In this document: one piece after another, positions 53,689-62,919 of the stretch | How positions within the stretch are numbered: position 1 is the stretch's first letter | How the letters are laid out: each line of letters starts with the position of its first letter | Assembly: GCF_020165195.1 (NCBI RefSeq) | Contig: NZ_JAIUHR010000003.1 | Span: 124,001-188,000 of the forward strand | Length of the DNA stretch: 64,000 nucleotides | Reading direction: 5' to 3' | Source: Mesorhizobium sp. CA14 | Lineage (GTDB): Bacteria; Pseudomonadota; Alphaproteobacteria; Rhizobiales; Rhizobiaceae | Notes under the pieces: generated by a model | What the model was told of the DNA's origin: nothing | What the model saw: only the letters and a program-made list of their open reading frames with translations | The model's database searches: none | Position numbers and translations under genes: made by a program

Positions 53689-54400
53689 TTTCGGGGTGAT
53701 GACCGTCTTCAGCTTTGCACCCGGGGGCTGGGGTGCCGCCATGGCGGCTGCAAGCGCAATGACGATCGCGGTCGCAATGGCAGGCTTCATCGCCGGAGCG
53801 ATCATAGGCACGTTCGGGGCGTGGGCGAAGATTTCCGGAGGAAGGATCGTCCGCTCGGTCGCCGATGGCTACACGACGGTTCTGCGCGGCATTCCCGACC
53901 TTCTGGTGATATATCTTTTCTACTTCGGCTCCAGCGCCGTCCTGACACCCATCGGCCGGTTCTTTGGAGCCAACGGCTTCCTCAGCCTGCCGGCTTTTTT
54001 CGCCGGCTGCTTGGCAATTGCGATCGTGTCGGGCGCCTATCACACCGAAGTCTTCCGTGGGGCCTATCAGGTCGTAGCGCTTGGAGAGATCGATGCAGCC
54101 TACGCCACGGGCATGTCGCGAGCGCTCGCGTTCCGGCGCATCATCGCGCCGCTCACGTTGCGCTTCGCCTTGCCGGGCCTGGCAAACATCTGGCAGCTCG
54201 TTCTCAAGGAATCGTCGCTGATCTCGGTGACGGGGCTTGTCGAAATCCTGCGCCAGTCTCAGATCGGCGCGGGCTCGACCAAGCAGCCCTTCACCTTCTT
54301 TCTGGCGGCGGCGATCCTCTATCTGCTCATTTCCTCCGCCTCGGGATGGTTATTGCAGTTCGCCGAAAGGCACTTCACTCGCGGGCTCAGGAGGGGGTAA
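53681..54400 (+). CDS. Amino-acid/opine-type ABC transporter permease (HisQ-like)
   Basis: 239 residues with five membrane spans. The inner-membrane coupling motif is the [23 protein letters not shown] part. It belongs to the His/Glu/Gln/Arg/opine permease group that includes NocQ and OccQ. AGGAGG lies 6 nt before the ATG. It overlaps the beta-subunit gene and ends one base into the next ATG (TAATG). Confidence 0.9.
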   Translation: MNDFGVMTVFSFAPGGWGAAMAAASAMTIAVAMAGFIAGAIIGTFGAWAKISGGRIVRSVADGYTTVLRGIPDLLVIYLFYFGSSAVLTPIGRFFGANGFLSLPAFFAGCLAIAIVSGAYHTEVFRGAYQVVALGEIDAAYATGMSRALAFRRIIAPLTLRFALPGLANIWQLVLKESSLISVTGLVEILRQSQIGAGSTKQPFTFFLAAAILYLLISSASGWLLQFAERHFTRGLRRG

Positions 54401-55122
54401 TGGACTTTTCCTTCTTTCTCAGTGCCTTTCTTCGACTGCTGCCCGGCGTCCCGTTGACCCTGCAACTGGCTTTCGTATCGGTGGGGCTCGGAATGGTCCT
54501 TGCCCTCATCCTGGCTTTGCTGCGTCTATCACGCATCCGCCCATTCGAGTGGATCGCGCGCGCCTATATCTTCCTGTTTCGCTCGACGCCGCTGTTGGTC
54601 CAGATCTTTCTGATCTATTACGGCCTCAGTCAGTTCCCGACAGTTCGCTACAGTGTGCTATGGCCGATCCTGCGCCAGCCTTACTGGTGCGCCATCATCG
54701 CGCTTGCGCTGAACACGGCCGCCTATGGCAGCGAAATAATCCGGGGTGGCCTGCGTTCCGTGCCCGAAGGCCAGATAGAGGCCGCCCGTGCCTGTGGCAT
54801 GAGCCGCATCACCGTGTTCCGGCGTATCGTGCTGCCCCTTGCCATCCGGCAGGCTCTTCCGGCCTACGGCAACGAAATCATCCTGATGGTGAAGGCGACG
54901 GCGCTGGCCTCGGTGATCACCATGATGGAAATCACTGGCCTTGCTGCGAAGCTGATTTCCGAGAGCTACCGCGCGGTCGAAGTCTTCGTCGTCGCGGGAA
55001 GCATCTATCTGATTATCAACTACGTCATAACGCGCGTCATTCATCTCTTGGAATACTGGCTGACGCCGCATCTGAGATCTGTATCGACACCGGTCGTCAT
55101 CGAGAGAGAGGATGCAGCATGA
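54400..55122 (+). CDS. Amino-acid/opine-type ABC transporter permease (HisM-like)
   Basis: 240 residues, five spans, paired with the preceding permease to form the channel. The family coupling motif is seen in [21 protein letters not shown]. Equivalent genes of the Agrobacterium nopaline and octopine loci are NocM and OccM. Its TGA overlaps the ATG of the ATPase gene. A long frame extending upstream in another phase is a shadow. Confidence 0.9.
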   Translation: MDFSFFLSAFLRLLPGVPLTLQLAFVSVGLGMVLALILALLRLSRIRPFEWIARAYIFLFRSTPLLVQIFLIYYGLSQFPTVRYSVLWPILRQPYWCAIIALALNTAAYGSEIIRGGLRSVPEGQIEAARACGMSRITVFRRIVLPLAIRQALPAYGNEIILMVKATALASVITMMEITGLAAKLISESYRAVEVFVVAGSIYLIINYVITRVIHLLEYWLTPHLRSVSTPVVIEREDAA

Positions 55123-55913
55123 GCCTGCCGCAACAACAGCACGAGCCGGCAGATGAGATAGTGCCAGCCGTCCGCATCCGCGATCTACGAAAAGCTTACG
55201 GGGCTTTCGAAGTGCTCAAAGGCGTTTCGCTCGACGCCAACGATGGGGATGTCGTCTCGATCCTTGGATCCTCGGGCTCCGGCAAGTCCACGATGTTGCG
55301 TTGCATCAACATGTTGGAAACTCCGACCGGAGGGGAAGTCTCGATAGGTGGCGAGACCATCCGGATGAAGCAGACGAAAGCCGGCCCGAAGCCCGCGGAC
55401 CGGGCGCAGGTAGACCGCCTGCGCGCCCATGTCGGCATGGTCTTTCAGAGCTTCAATCTGTGGTCGCACAAGACAGTGCTGGAGAATGTGATCGAGGCTC
55501 CGCTCCACGTCCAGGGCCGTTCGCGCGCTGAATGTGTCGAGGAGGCCAAGGAGCTGTTGGCGAAGGTCGGCATCGGCGACAAGCTAAATCACTATCCGAT
55601 ACACCTTTCCGGCGGTCAGCAGCAGCGCGCCGCGATCGCGCGAGCACTGGGCCAGCGCCCCCGCGTCATGCTGTTCGATGAACCGACCTCCGCCCTCGAC
55701 CCCGAGCTTGTCGGCGAGGTGCTGAAAGTGATGCGGGCGCTGGCGGAAGAGGGGCGCACCATGCTGGTGGTCACGCACGAGATGGGCTTCGCGCGGGAAG
55801 TGTCGAGTAAAGTCGTCTTCCTTCACAAGGGAGTTGTTGAAGAGGAGGGGCGGCCCGACAAAGTTTTCAGCTCAAGTCGCTCTGAACGCCTTCGCCAGTT
55901 CTTGATGAGATAA
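55119..55913 (+). CDS. Amino-acid/opine-type ABC transporter ATPase (HisP-like)
   Basis: 264 residues. Walker [11 protein letters not shown]-loop [10 protein letters not shown], signature LSGGQQQR, Walker [15 protein letters not shown] and switch His VVTHEMGF are intact. The [18 protein letters not shown] wording is usual for HisP/NocP/OccP-type ATPases. It is the last gene of the operon. No clear terminator follows immediately. Confidence 0.92.
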   Translation: MSLPQQQHEPADEIVPAVRIRDLRKAYGAFEVLKGVSLDANDGDVVSILGSSGSGKSTMLRCINMLETPTGGEVSIGGETIRMKQTKAGPKPADRAQVDRLRAHVGMVFQSFNLWSHKTVLENVIEAPLHVQGRSRAECVEEAKELLAKVGIGDKLNHYPIHLSGGQQQRAAIARALGQRPRVMLFDEPTSALDPELVGEVLKVMRALAEEGRTMLVVTHEMGFAREVSSKVVFLHKGVVEEEGRPDKVFSSSRSERLRQFLMR

Positions 55914-56481
55914 CAGCAAAGACGCTCGCGTTCGGTTAGGCGTCCGGTCAAACTGCTGGACAAATTTGATCATCGGAGGCATTCGCTCGCAATCGGGGGT
56001 TCGAGACGGGAGAGCGCTACCGCCTTTCCCCCCACTCGGAAACCCCGCGATATTTCCTACGGTGTTGGGCGTGATGAGTGTATCGGTGTTGCAAGGGCGA
56101 GGGCAAATCTGACTCGAAGCCGACGCCCGTCTGCATGACGCGAACGGCCGCTTCGCGCCTGATGTCGGCCATTGGAGCCAGCTTGCCCCCACCCGTAAGC
56201 AGACATCGCTGCTCAAAAAGTTAGGCATGGGAGCCGCGGGAGGCGAGAAAAAGCGGCAGCCGGCGTTCTGTACGGGCCACGTCTCGCCAATGACGCTCTT
56301 GACGTTGGCTCCTCCAATATCAGAACCAGGCCGCCGATACTTGACATCGATTTCCCATCGAAGCGCCCGGGCCGCAGATCAGTCGCAGGACCGATAGGCT
56401 GCTCGTCACAAGCTTTGACCCAACAACTCGGCAGCATGCTTGCTCTCCTCGTCGTGCAGTTCTGGCCTTGCGCCTCCCTGG
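55914..56481. other. Gene-poor stretch of 568 bp
   Basis: Several overlapping frames exist on the minus strand (for example 55872-56228), but none has a ribosome site with a recognisable product. A short GTTCGAGACGGG segment near 56001 recalls a tRNA T-arm but no cloverleaf can be built. The region marks the downstream border of the catabolic island. Confidence 0.4.
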
Positions 56482-56937
56482 CTAACCAAATACGACCCTT
56501 GGCTCACTTTGACCCACTTCGATGATATAGCCGTCCGGATTGCGAATGTAGCACCGCGTCTCGCCGTACTTCTCCATCGGCTCGGTAATGAATTCAGCAC
56601 CTCGGGCTTGCCATAGTTCATGGCAGCCGTGGATATCGGCAACGCGAATGTTCAGAAAGCTGCTGACTAAATTGGGATCGCCGGGAACATCCAGCATGAC
56701 GGACGGTTTGTCGGGGGTAGGCCCACCCCCGACGTTTACGATCAGCCAAGTATTCGCGATCTGAATGTAGCCGGGCGCACCACTGCTATCTCCCAGGCTC
56801 AGAATGCGGCCTCCGAAGACCTTCTCGTAAAACCGCGCCGAACGACCGATGTCGGCCACTGTCAAAAAATGCGCGACGGTAAAGCCCTTTTGCGGGGGCA
56901 TTGCATAGATTTGATCCGCTACGATCGCTTGGGTCAT
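56482..56937 (-). CDS. VOC (glyoxalase/bleomycin resistance) family protein
   Basis: 151 residues. The vicinal-oxygen-chelate fold is shown by VAHFLTVADIGRSARFYEKVFG at the start and by RCYIRNPDGYIIEVGQSE at the end, with metal-site candidates His28, Glu and the C-terminal Glu in IIEVG. The ATG at 56937 has GGGAG 6 nt upstream; a TTG at 56958 is less likely. Substrate unknown. The gene stands alone. Confidence 0.87.
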   Translation of the reverse strand: MTQAIVADQIYAMPPQKGFTVAHFLTVADIGRSARFYEKVFGGRILSLGDSSGAPGYIQIANTWLIVNVGGGPTPDKPSVMLDVPGDPNLVSSFLNIRVADIHGCHELWQARGAEFITEPMEKYGETRCYIRNPDGYIIEVGQSEPRVVFG

Positions 56938-57152
56938 CCGGGACTCCCATTGAGACAAAGTTCAAATCTTCGCGACCTTCCTTGGCTGCCGATCCTGCGC
57001 GGGCGTCTCCTTTGCAAATCGGCAGTTGTGAGCAGCCCGTGGCAAGGGAACGTGGCAGTGCCGACCGAAGCACCTGCCAAGTCGCGGCCCTTCAGACCCA
57101 CGAAGCACGGCTATACGTGGCCGCTATTGCAGGGCGGAATTTGCACACGGGA

Positions 57153-58217
57153 TCATTTCTCCTCCTGGGCGACAGGCAGTAGAGAACCGGAGATAGCCGA
57201 AATGATCGTTCTGACGGTTAGCCACAGGATAAGCAGGTTGACGCCGACAAAAACCGGCAGAGCAAGGACCGTCGCAACATTCGTGTCGCCTCGAACAGCC
57301 AGCTTTTCAATTGACGTTGCCAATGCTGTGGCCCCGAAGCTGACACTCCAAAGTCCGGCGGAGAAGCGTCGTAGGATCCGTGAGAGAATGGCGCCAACGA
57401 CAATTGCTTGCAGAAGCGCATAACCCACGAGGGAGTGGACGAACACGTCTCCAGCGGTACCCGACAAATCAGCGTAGGCCAGTGAGCACACCGCCGGCGG
57501 CGCCAGTTGGACACCCATCGTCGATCGGATCTGGCTGGCTAGCGGCTCACCAAAATAGAGCCGGCCAAACAATAGCGATTCGGTCGCCAGCCATGAGAAG
57601 AGTCCCGCCCCTAACGCCAGCTCGGCCCAGTCAAACCAGCCAAATGTCGACAAGCCAATACTCAGGACAAAAGAGGCCGCGGCAACCGGCAAATATAGGG
57701 CAGGGGTCGCGTCGGACATCGAAATCGTCCCCCGCCAGATCATTTGGGTCCGCCAGATGCCGTAGCTTGCTGCGAGCACACCTCCCGTAGAAAGCAGCAC
57801 GACTGCCCCAATCTTGCTGTAGGGCAACATGCTCACTGCAGTGAGCATCATGCCGACGCCCGCCAGACCAGGGAAGCAATTCTGAACGGGATTGGCGAGC
57901 TCTGCTCGCAACGCCATTGGAGCCAGCGACAACTTCAGAATGTAGAGCGTCAGAAGGACTGCCCACAGACACGCCGCAAGCAACACCAATGCCACAACAA
58001 TCCCCTCCGGAGCCGCCCAGAGCTGATGCGCTAACTGCCACGAACCAGCGAAGGAACTTGTCCCCAGGCCGATCGCAAAGAACGAAGCGGGAAACCGCGC
58101 TATCAGAGATTTTTCGATGGGCGGAGGGATCATCCCCTCGTGCGCGGATGCCACCGCTTCGTCCAACGCCAACCCACTCAGTGGTGTGATGCCTTCAGAT
58201 ATGGACGGCTTTTCCAT
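57153..58217 (-). CDS. TehA/SLAC1-family anion channel or C4-dicarboxylate transporter (TDT family)
   Basis: 354 residues with ten membrane spans. The first is RFPASFFAIGLGTSSFAGSW (Phe-rich start, about residue 41), with inverted repeat topology. The family includes TehA (tellurite resistance), Mae1 and plant SLAC1; bacterial members move small anions. The ATG at 58217 follows GAGGAG. The long polar N-terminus (about 40 residues before the first span) is unusual compared with TehA. No TehB methyltransferase is adjacent. Confidence 0.85.
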   Translation of the reverse strand: MEKPSISEGITPLSGLALDEAVASAHEGMIPPPIEKSLIARFPASFFAIGLGTSSFAGSWQLAHQLWAAPEGIVVALVLLAACLWAVLLTLYILKLSLAPMALRAELANPVQNCFPGLAGVGMMLTAVSMLPYSKIGAVVLLSTGGVLAASYGIWRTQMIWRGTISMSDATPALYLPVAAASFVLSIGLSTFGWFDWAELALGAGLFSWLATESLLFGRLYFGEPLASQIRSTMGVQLAPPAVCSLAYADLSGTAGDVFVHSLVGYALLQAIVVGAILSRILRRFSAGLWSVSFGATALATSIEKLAVRGDTNVATVLALPVFVGVNLLILWLTVRTIISAISGSLLPVAQEEK

Positions 58218-58315
58218 TGTTGCTCCTCACGGTTTCCGGCTCGTGGTGATAGGGGATTGTCACAGCACACCCGGTGCCCGGCCGCAGTCGCGATTGGACC
58301 GCTCGCAGTGCTTCG

Positions 58316-59026
58316 TCAGCTTGTTACGGGCAATCGCAATGTCACGGTTGTGCCCATCCCGAGTACGCTCTCGATATGGACGCTTCCTCCGGACTCTTCG
58401 GCGAAACGTTTCACCATCGGCAGGCCGACGCCGCCAAAGCCACCGCCCTTTGTCGTGAAGAAGGGATCAAATGCCCGGACCACTGTCTCGCCGGTCATTC
58501 CAATTCCGCTGTCCCGAATGCGAATGGCGACCTGACGAAGGCTTTCCGGGGCAAAGGCGTCGATTGAGATCAAACCGCCGTCAGGCATTGCGTCACGAGC
58601 GTTGAACACAAGGTTCAGGACCGCGTTCTGCAAGCCTGCCCGATCGCACCTTACCAAAGGGAGGTTGGAATCTACCCGAAACTCAAAACGAACATTTTCA
58701 TATCGAGCACTTCGGACAAGAGATTCAATCTCGACCAGGCACACGCTTATGTTCGCATGCTCGACATTGCCCTGAATCTCCCGGGCCGTCTTGATCGTCT
58801 GCCTGACAAGCCCGCCCGCTCGATCCAACGCGGTTCTGGCACCGGCAATTACAATATCAATTCCCGGAACCGCTGAGATGCTGGGCTCGCGAGCCAGATG
58901 GTTCAACGCAGAGGAAGCCACCTGGATGAGATTGCCCAGGTCATGGACCACCCCCGCCGTGGATAACTGCGAACGCACGCGACCCCCAGGAACGACGCCT
59001 GGGCTGAGAGACACGTCATCATCCAT
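58316..59026 (-). CDS. Orphan soluble histidine kinase (no sensor domain)
   Basis: 236 residues. The phospho-acceptor His lies in VVHDLGNLIQV near residue 28. The ATPase boxes are N (NLVFNARDAMPDGG), G1 (IRDSGIGM), F (FDPFFTTK) and G2 (GVGLPMV). There is no membrane span, PAS domain or receiver domain, and no response-regulator gene nearby. ATG 59026 has AGGA at 6 nt; ATG 59041 has a ribosome site pressed against it and is the alternative. Its partner and input signal are unknown. Confidence 0.87.
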   Translation of the reverse strand: MDDDVSLSPGVVPGGRVRSQLSTAGVVHDLGNLIQVASSALNHLAREPSISAVPGIDIVIAGARTALDRAGGLVRQTIKTAREIQGNVEHANISVCLVEIESLVRSARYENVRFEFRVDSNLPLVRCDRAGLQNAVLNLVFNARDAMPDGGLISIDAFAPESLRQVAIRIRDSGIGMTGETVVRAFDPFFTTKGGGFGGVGLPMVKRFAEESGGSVHIESVLGMGTTVTLRLPVTS

Positions 59027-59159
59027 CTCTGGTCCTGACATTCCATTCCTCCGTTTGCCCGGTCGACAGTTCTTGCGTCAGTCCCAGCCACACAGCGCCA
59101 CTTGTGCTGCAATCCAGCAATGAATCTGACGCCAGAAACGGCTCTTGCTTGGCCCCGCT

Positions 59160-59741
59160 TCAAAGAACTCCTGCGTACAGGCCCGCCCCGATCGCGACGC
59201 AGAGCGCGCCGCTCGCGCGACTGAGGGGAACTGACGCAGAGCGCTGCAAGGCGAGCGCCAATCCGATTCCGATTGCTTGCAAGACCGCGGTGGCAGACGC
59301 AAATCCCGCAACGAATTCAACCCCATTCACGGTCTCAGGCAACTCAGTTCCATGGGCGTGACCATGCAGCAGCGCAAAAAGAGCAATGATGGCAGCTCCG
59401 ATCCATACCGGCGGATTTACCGCCGACGCCACCATGAGCCCCAGGATGATCACCGAAGCCAGGATGCCAGGCTCCACCAACGGCACAGTGATGTGCGCCA
59501 GGCCAAGAGCGCCGCCAATCAGCATCACCACAAGGAAGGTCAACGGCCACACCCAGAGCGCACGGTTTCCCTTGGCGGCGGCCCACATCCCGACGGCCAC
59601 CATGGCTGTGATGTGATCGAGGCCCGTGAGGGGATGACCCAACCCTGCGTTAAAGGAAACGACGGAATCAACGCCGGGGTGGGCAAAGGTTGGCGTTGCC
59701 AAGGCGAGGGTTACAGTTATCAAAATCAGGATCAATCGCAT
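59160..59741 (-). CDS. HupE/UreJ family protein
   Basis: 193 residues. A signal peptide ends near TFA-HPG. The HPG at the new N-terminus and GHPLTGLDHITAMVAVG are family hallmarks. About six membrane spans follow, and a second His cluster (LLHGHAHG) sits between spans. HupE and UreJ proteins import nickel for hydrogenase or urease, or carry related metals. The ATG at 59741 follows GAGGAG. Neither hydrogenase nor urease genes are in the window. Confidence 0.88.
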   Translation of the reverse strand: MRLILILITVTLALATPTFAHPGVDSVVSFNAGLGHPLTGLDHITAMVAVGMWAAAKGNRALWVWPLTFLVVMLIGGALGLAHITVPLVEPGILASVIILGLMVASAVNPPVWIGAAIIALFALLHGHAHGTELPETVNGVEFVAGFASATAVLQAIGIGLALALQRSASVPLSRASGALCVAIGAGLYAGVL

Positions 59742-59820
59742 GTCTGTCTCCTCATGAAACACACGGGCGTCGTTCGGCCGGGTAGTGGATCGAACAACAC
59801 CCAGGGAACATCTCCAACCC

Positions 59821-60801
59821 TCAAAGGTGCGGGTTGTGCGGCGACCCCAGATACGGGAACTCGGCAAGCAGGTCGCGGTGCGGCCCCACTCCATCCCCCG
59901 GAACCCTGCCGTTCGTGAAAATGGCCATAAAGACATCCGCGGCATCGTCAGTCAGGCTTCTGCCGTTTTCCGGGAATGACGCAGGTCGTGACGGGTTGTA
60001 AACGAGAATGTCGGGAAGCAGCGTTCTTGCCACGCGCTCTGCTTCAGCAGGCCCGTATCCTCCCGAGTGCTCAAGGGTGTGCGCGAACGTCTTGATGAAC
60101 TGGTTGTCGTCTGCCGGCTCGGCAGAGAGATAGTCCTCTCTCTGCTCGCCGGGGAGGAACACTGCCTGCTGGGGTCGAGCACCACGTTCAACCTGTATCC
60201 AACGGTCGCCCTGTCTGTCCAAAATGCGAGCCCATAGACCGATGGGCTTTGAGCCCAGCGTGGAATTGGCTACTTCCAGCACGATGCTGCAGATATCCTT
60301 GTCGGCAAAGAAATCAGCACCCGTGAATTGCAAATCAGCGACTGCGCCGAGAGTATCGAAGAAAAATGGCTCGCTTCGCCAACCCGCGAAGAAACGGTAA
60401 TCGCCTGCTTCCGTTACCTGGGCGTCGCTTCCTCTCGAGACTGGTGCGGCCGTGACGACGACCTCCCCGCCGTCGTCGGCCCCAGCTGCTAAGGCGCCTT
60501 CCACACGACTCACAGAGGCGATCTGCCTTCCTTCCGATAAGGACACAAAATTCACTCGATACGCGACATCGGCGACTGCATCGCCGTTTGTGTCGATCTT
60601 CAGCTCGTACACCGCGTCGGGGGCGAATGGCTCTGCGGTTGTGGAATGTGGATCAATCACCGTCGAGGATGGATGCACATTCATGATGAGGATCGACTTG
60701 CTCGCGTCTCCCGGTTTGGGGAAGGCATAAATGTCAGTGAGGTCCAAACGTGCGTCTCCACGAGGAAAGCCAAACTCAGGGCCTGAATAGTGATGAGACA
60801 T
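59821..60801 (-). CDS. DUF4331 family protein
   Basis: 326 residues starting MSHHYSGPEFGFPRGDARLD, a standard start for the family; GGAG lies 9 nt upstream (alternative ATG 60807). Characteristic parts are DLTDIYAFPKPGDASKSI, RFFAGWRSEPFFFDTLGA and the C-terminal DDAADVFMAIFTNGRVPGDG. No signal peptide or membrane span is visible. Function is unknown for the family. It lies 79 bp from the HupE gene on the same strand, probably co-transcribed with it. Confidence 0.87.
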   Translation of the reverse strand: MSHHYSGPEFGFPRGDARLDLTDIYAFPKPGDASKSILIMNVHPSSTVIDPHSTTAEPFAPDAVYELKIDTNGDAVADVAYRVNFVSLSEGRQIASVSRVEGALAAGADDGGEVVVTAAPVSRGSDAQVTEAGDYRFFAGWRSEPFFFDTLGAVADLQFTGADFFADKDICSIVLEVANSTLGSKPIGLWARILDRQGDRWIQVERGARPQQAVFLPGEQREDYLSAEPADDNQFIKTFAHTLEHSGGYGPAEAERVARTLLPDILVYNPSRPASFPENGRSLTDDAADVFMAIFTNGRVPGDGVGPHRDLLAEFPYLGSPHNPHL

Positions 60802-61092
60802 TATCATGTTCTCCGAATTGTGAACCAAAGCGGAAGCCGAAAGCTACATTTATCCCTGACACGAGAGTACCATCTGTAAAATCGCGACCACGAAAACACC
60901 TGTCCGTCACTTCAGCAGAACAAACTGTGGCAGTGCCACGAGGCAGAATATATTGCACGATGGTATCTCCAATACTTTGGTCTCGGTCGCATCGGCGGGC
61001 CCGCGATGGTACTTTTGGTGGTAACCCTGAAGGCATTCTGGTGAAATGTTGGCGAGCGGTGCAGCCCGCGACGCTGACGGAGAAGAGGGAAC

Positions 61093-62853
61093 ATGGCTCG
61101 CTTGCTATCGGTCAATGTGGGATTGCCGCGCGGCATTCCATGGCAAGGCAAGATCGTCGACACCGCCGTTTGGAAAGCGCCAGTCGAGGGCCTCTGCCAG
61201 GTGCGTCGGCTCAACATCGATGGCGACCGGCAAGGAGATATCGCGGGGCACGGTGGGGAACAACGCGCCGTGCTGGTTTATCAAATCGACTCTTATCGGT
61301 TCTGGCAAAGCGAGCTAGGTCGCAACGACTTCGTTTACGGGCAATTTGGCGAGAATTTCACGGTCGATGGCTTGCCGGATCGTGAGGTTTGCATTGGCGA
61401 TCGCTACCGCATCGGCGGCGCGCTGTTGGAAGTGACGCAGCCGCGCGTCACCTGTTACCGTGTTGGCATCCGGATGAATGAGCCGCGTATGGCCGCGCTG
61501 CTGGTCGCGCGCGGCAGGCCTGGCTTTTACCTGCGCGTACTGGAAGAAGGCCAGGTTCAGGCGGGAGATGAAATCACTCGGGTGGAAATCGGCCCAGAGG
61601 CGATGACGGTCTCCGAGGTGGACGCGCTGCTTTACACGCCCAGCCATCCGCGGAGCCAGCTTGAGCGCGCACTGCGCATTCCCGCGCTGAGTCCTGGTTG
61701 GCAAGGATCCTTCCGAGCACTTCTCGGACAAGGGGAGAAGGGAACCACGACGGGAAATGCCGGTCTGGACCCTGTCTCCGGACGGCCACCAGCATGGCCG
61801 GGGTTCCGGCCGCTGAAGGTGGCTCGCAAGGTCCATGAAAGCGGGACTGTGGTTTCATTGATCCTCGAGCCTACGGATGACTCTCATCTGTACGCCGCCA
61901 TCCCCGGCCAATTCGTCGTGCTGCGCCTCGCGGTTTCGGCCGACGGGCCGGCTGTTATGCGCAGTTACTCTTTGTCGAGTGCGCCCGGGGATCCGTGCTA
62001 TCGGGTAAGCGTAAAGCGGGAACCGCATGGCGAGGCAAGCACGTTTATAGACGAGAGCGTCCAGGTTGGAGATTTCCTGGACGTGAGCGCGCCACGGGGC
62101 AATTTCATTCTCGGGGACGAGGATCGCCCGATAGTGCTGCTGAGCGCCGGAGTGGGCGTTACGCCCATGATGTCGATGCTTCACGCATTGGCAGCCCGAG
62201 CGTCGACGCAAGAAGTTTGGTGGTTCCATGGGGCCCATTGCGGTCGCGAGCATCCTTTCGCCGAAGAGGCCCGAAACCTGCTTGAGGCCTTGACGCGCAG
62301 CCATTCCCACATACGCTACAGTTCGCCCGATCGCGAGGACAGGTTAGGTGTCGATTTCGACGCTATCGGACGCTTGGATGTGCGCGCACTCCAAGATCTG
62401 GGTGTGCCGCCAGATGCCGACTTCTACATCTGCGGACCATCGGTGTTCATGAGTGGCATGACTGCCGGTCTTGCCACATGCGCCGTCGCCCCTGCAAGAA
62501 TCCATACCGAAGTGTTTGGCCCAGGTCCTTCGACGACGCCCGGGATAGCCAGCGATCCATCGCGATCGCCGCATCCGCTGGTTGAAGCTCCCAACGCGGG
62601 CCCCCGTGTTTCTTTTGCCCGGAGTGGCTTGAGCGTCCGCTGGGGATCACGGTTTCAGAGCTTACTTGAACTTGCCGAAGCCTGCGACGTGCCCACGCGA
62701 TGGTCATGCCGAACTGGCGTCTGCCATACTTGCGAGACGGGACTCGTCACTGGGACCGTCACCTATAGCCCCGAGCCAATCGACGCGCCGGCGACGGCCA
62801 ATGCGCTGATTTGCTGCTCGCAGCCCGATGGGGACGTCGTTCTCGACCTTTGA
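61093..62853 (+). CDS. MOSC domain fused to a phthalate-dioxygenase-reductase-type oxidoreductase
   Basis: 586 residues. Residues 1 to about 190 are a YiiM-like MOSC domain, with Cys121 in RVTCYRVGIRM as the sulfur- or molybdenum-handling Cys. A linker leads to a ferredoxin-reductase-like unit from about 240: flavin-binding RSYSLSS at 290-296, and nucleotide-binding GVGVTPMMSML at 353-363. A C-terminal plant-type [2Fe-2S] domain has Cys539, Cys544, Cys547 and Cys575 (CRTGVCHTC and ICCSQP). The joined protein could reduce N-hydroxylated or molybdenum-linked substrates with NAD(P)H without separate reductase partners (inference). GAGGG precedes the ATG. Confidence 0.9.
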   Translation: MARLLSVNVGLPRGIPWQGKIVDTAVWKAPVEGLCQVRRLNIDGDRQGDIAGHGGEQRAVLVYQIDSYRFWQSELGRNDFVYGQFGENFTVDGLPDREVCIGDRYRIGGALLEVTQPRVTCYRVGIRMNEPRMAALLVARGRPGFYLRVLEEGQVQAGDEITRVEIGPEAMTVSEVDALLYTPSHPRSQLERALRIPALSPGWQGSFRALLGQGEKGTTTGNAGLDPVSGRPPAWPGFRPLKVARKVHESGTVVSLILEPTDDSHLYAAIPGQFVVLRLAVSADGPAVMRSYSLSSAPGDPCYRVSVKREPHGEASTFIDESVQVGDFLDVSAPRGNFILGDEDRPIVLLSAGVGVTPMMSMLHALAARASTQEVWWFHGAHCGREHPFAEEARNLLEALTRSHSHIRYSSPDREDRLGVDFDAIGRLDVRALQDLGVPPDADFYICGPSVFMSGMTAGLATCAVAPARIHTEVFGPGPSTTPGIASDPSRSPHPLVEAPNAGPRVSFARSGLSVRWGSRFQSLLELAEACDVPTRWSCRTGVCHTCETGLVTGTVTYSPEPIDAPATANALICCSQPDGDVVLDL

Positions 62854-62919
62854 TCTGCCCCGGGGAATTTCGACACCGGAGCTGTCGCTCGCAGGATTGG
62901 AAATCTCCGCGCGTGGCCA

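Noticed and set aside
53821..54399. Long upstream extension of the second opine-type permease
   Set aside because: It runs in a different frame over the first permease gene and has an Arg/Ser-rich composition; the start at 54400 has GGAGG.
55985..56030. A tRNA-like segment (GTTCGAGACGGG)
   Set aside because: No acceptor stem, anticodon arm or CCA end could be paired around it on either strand.
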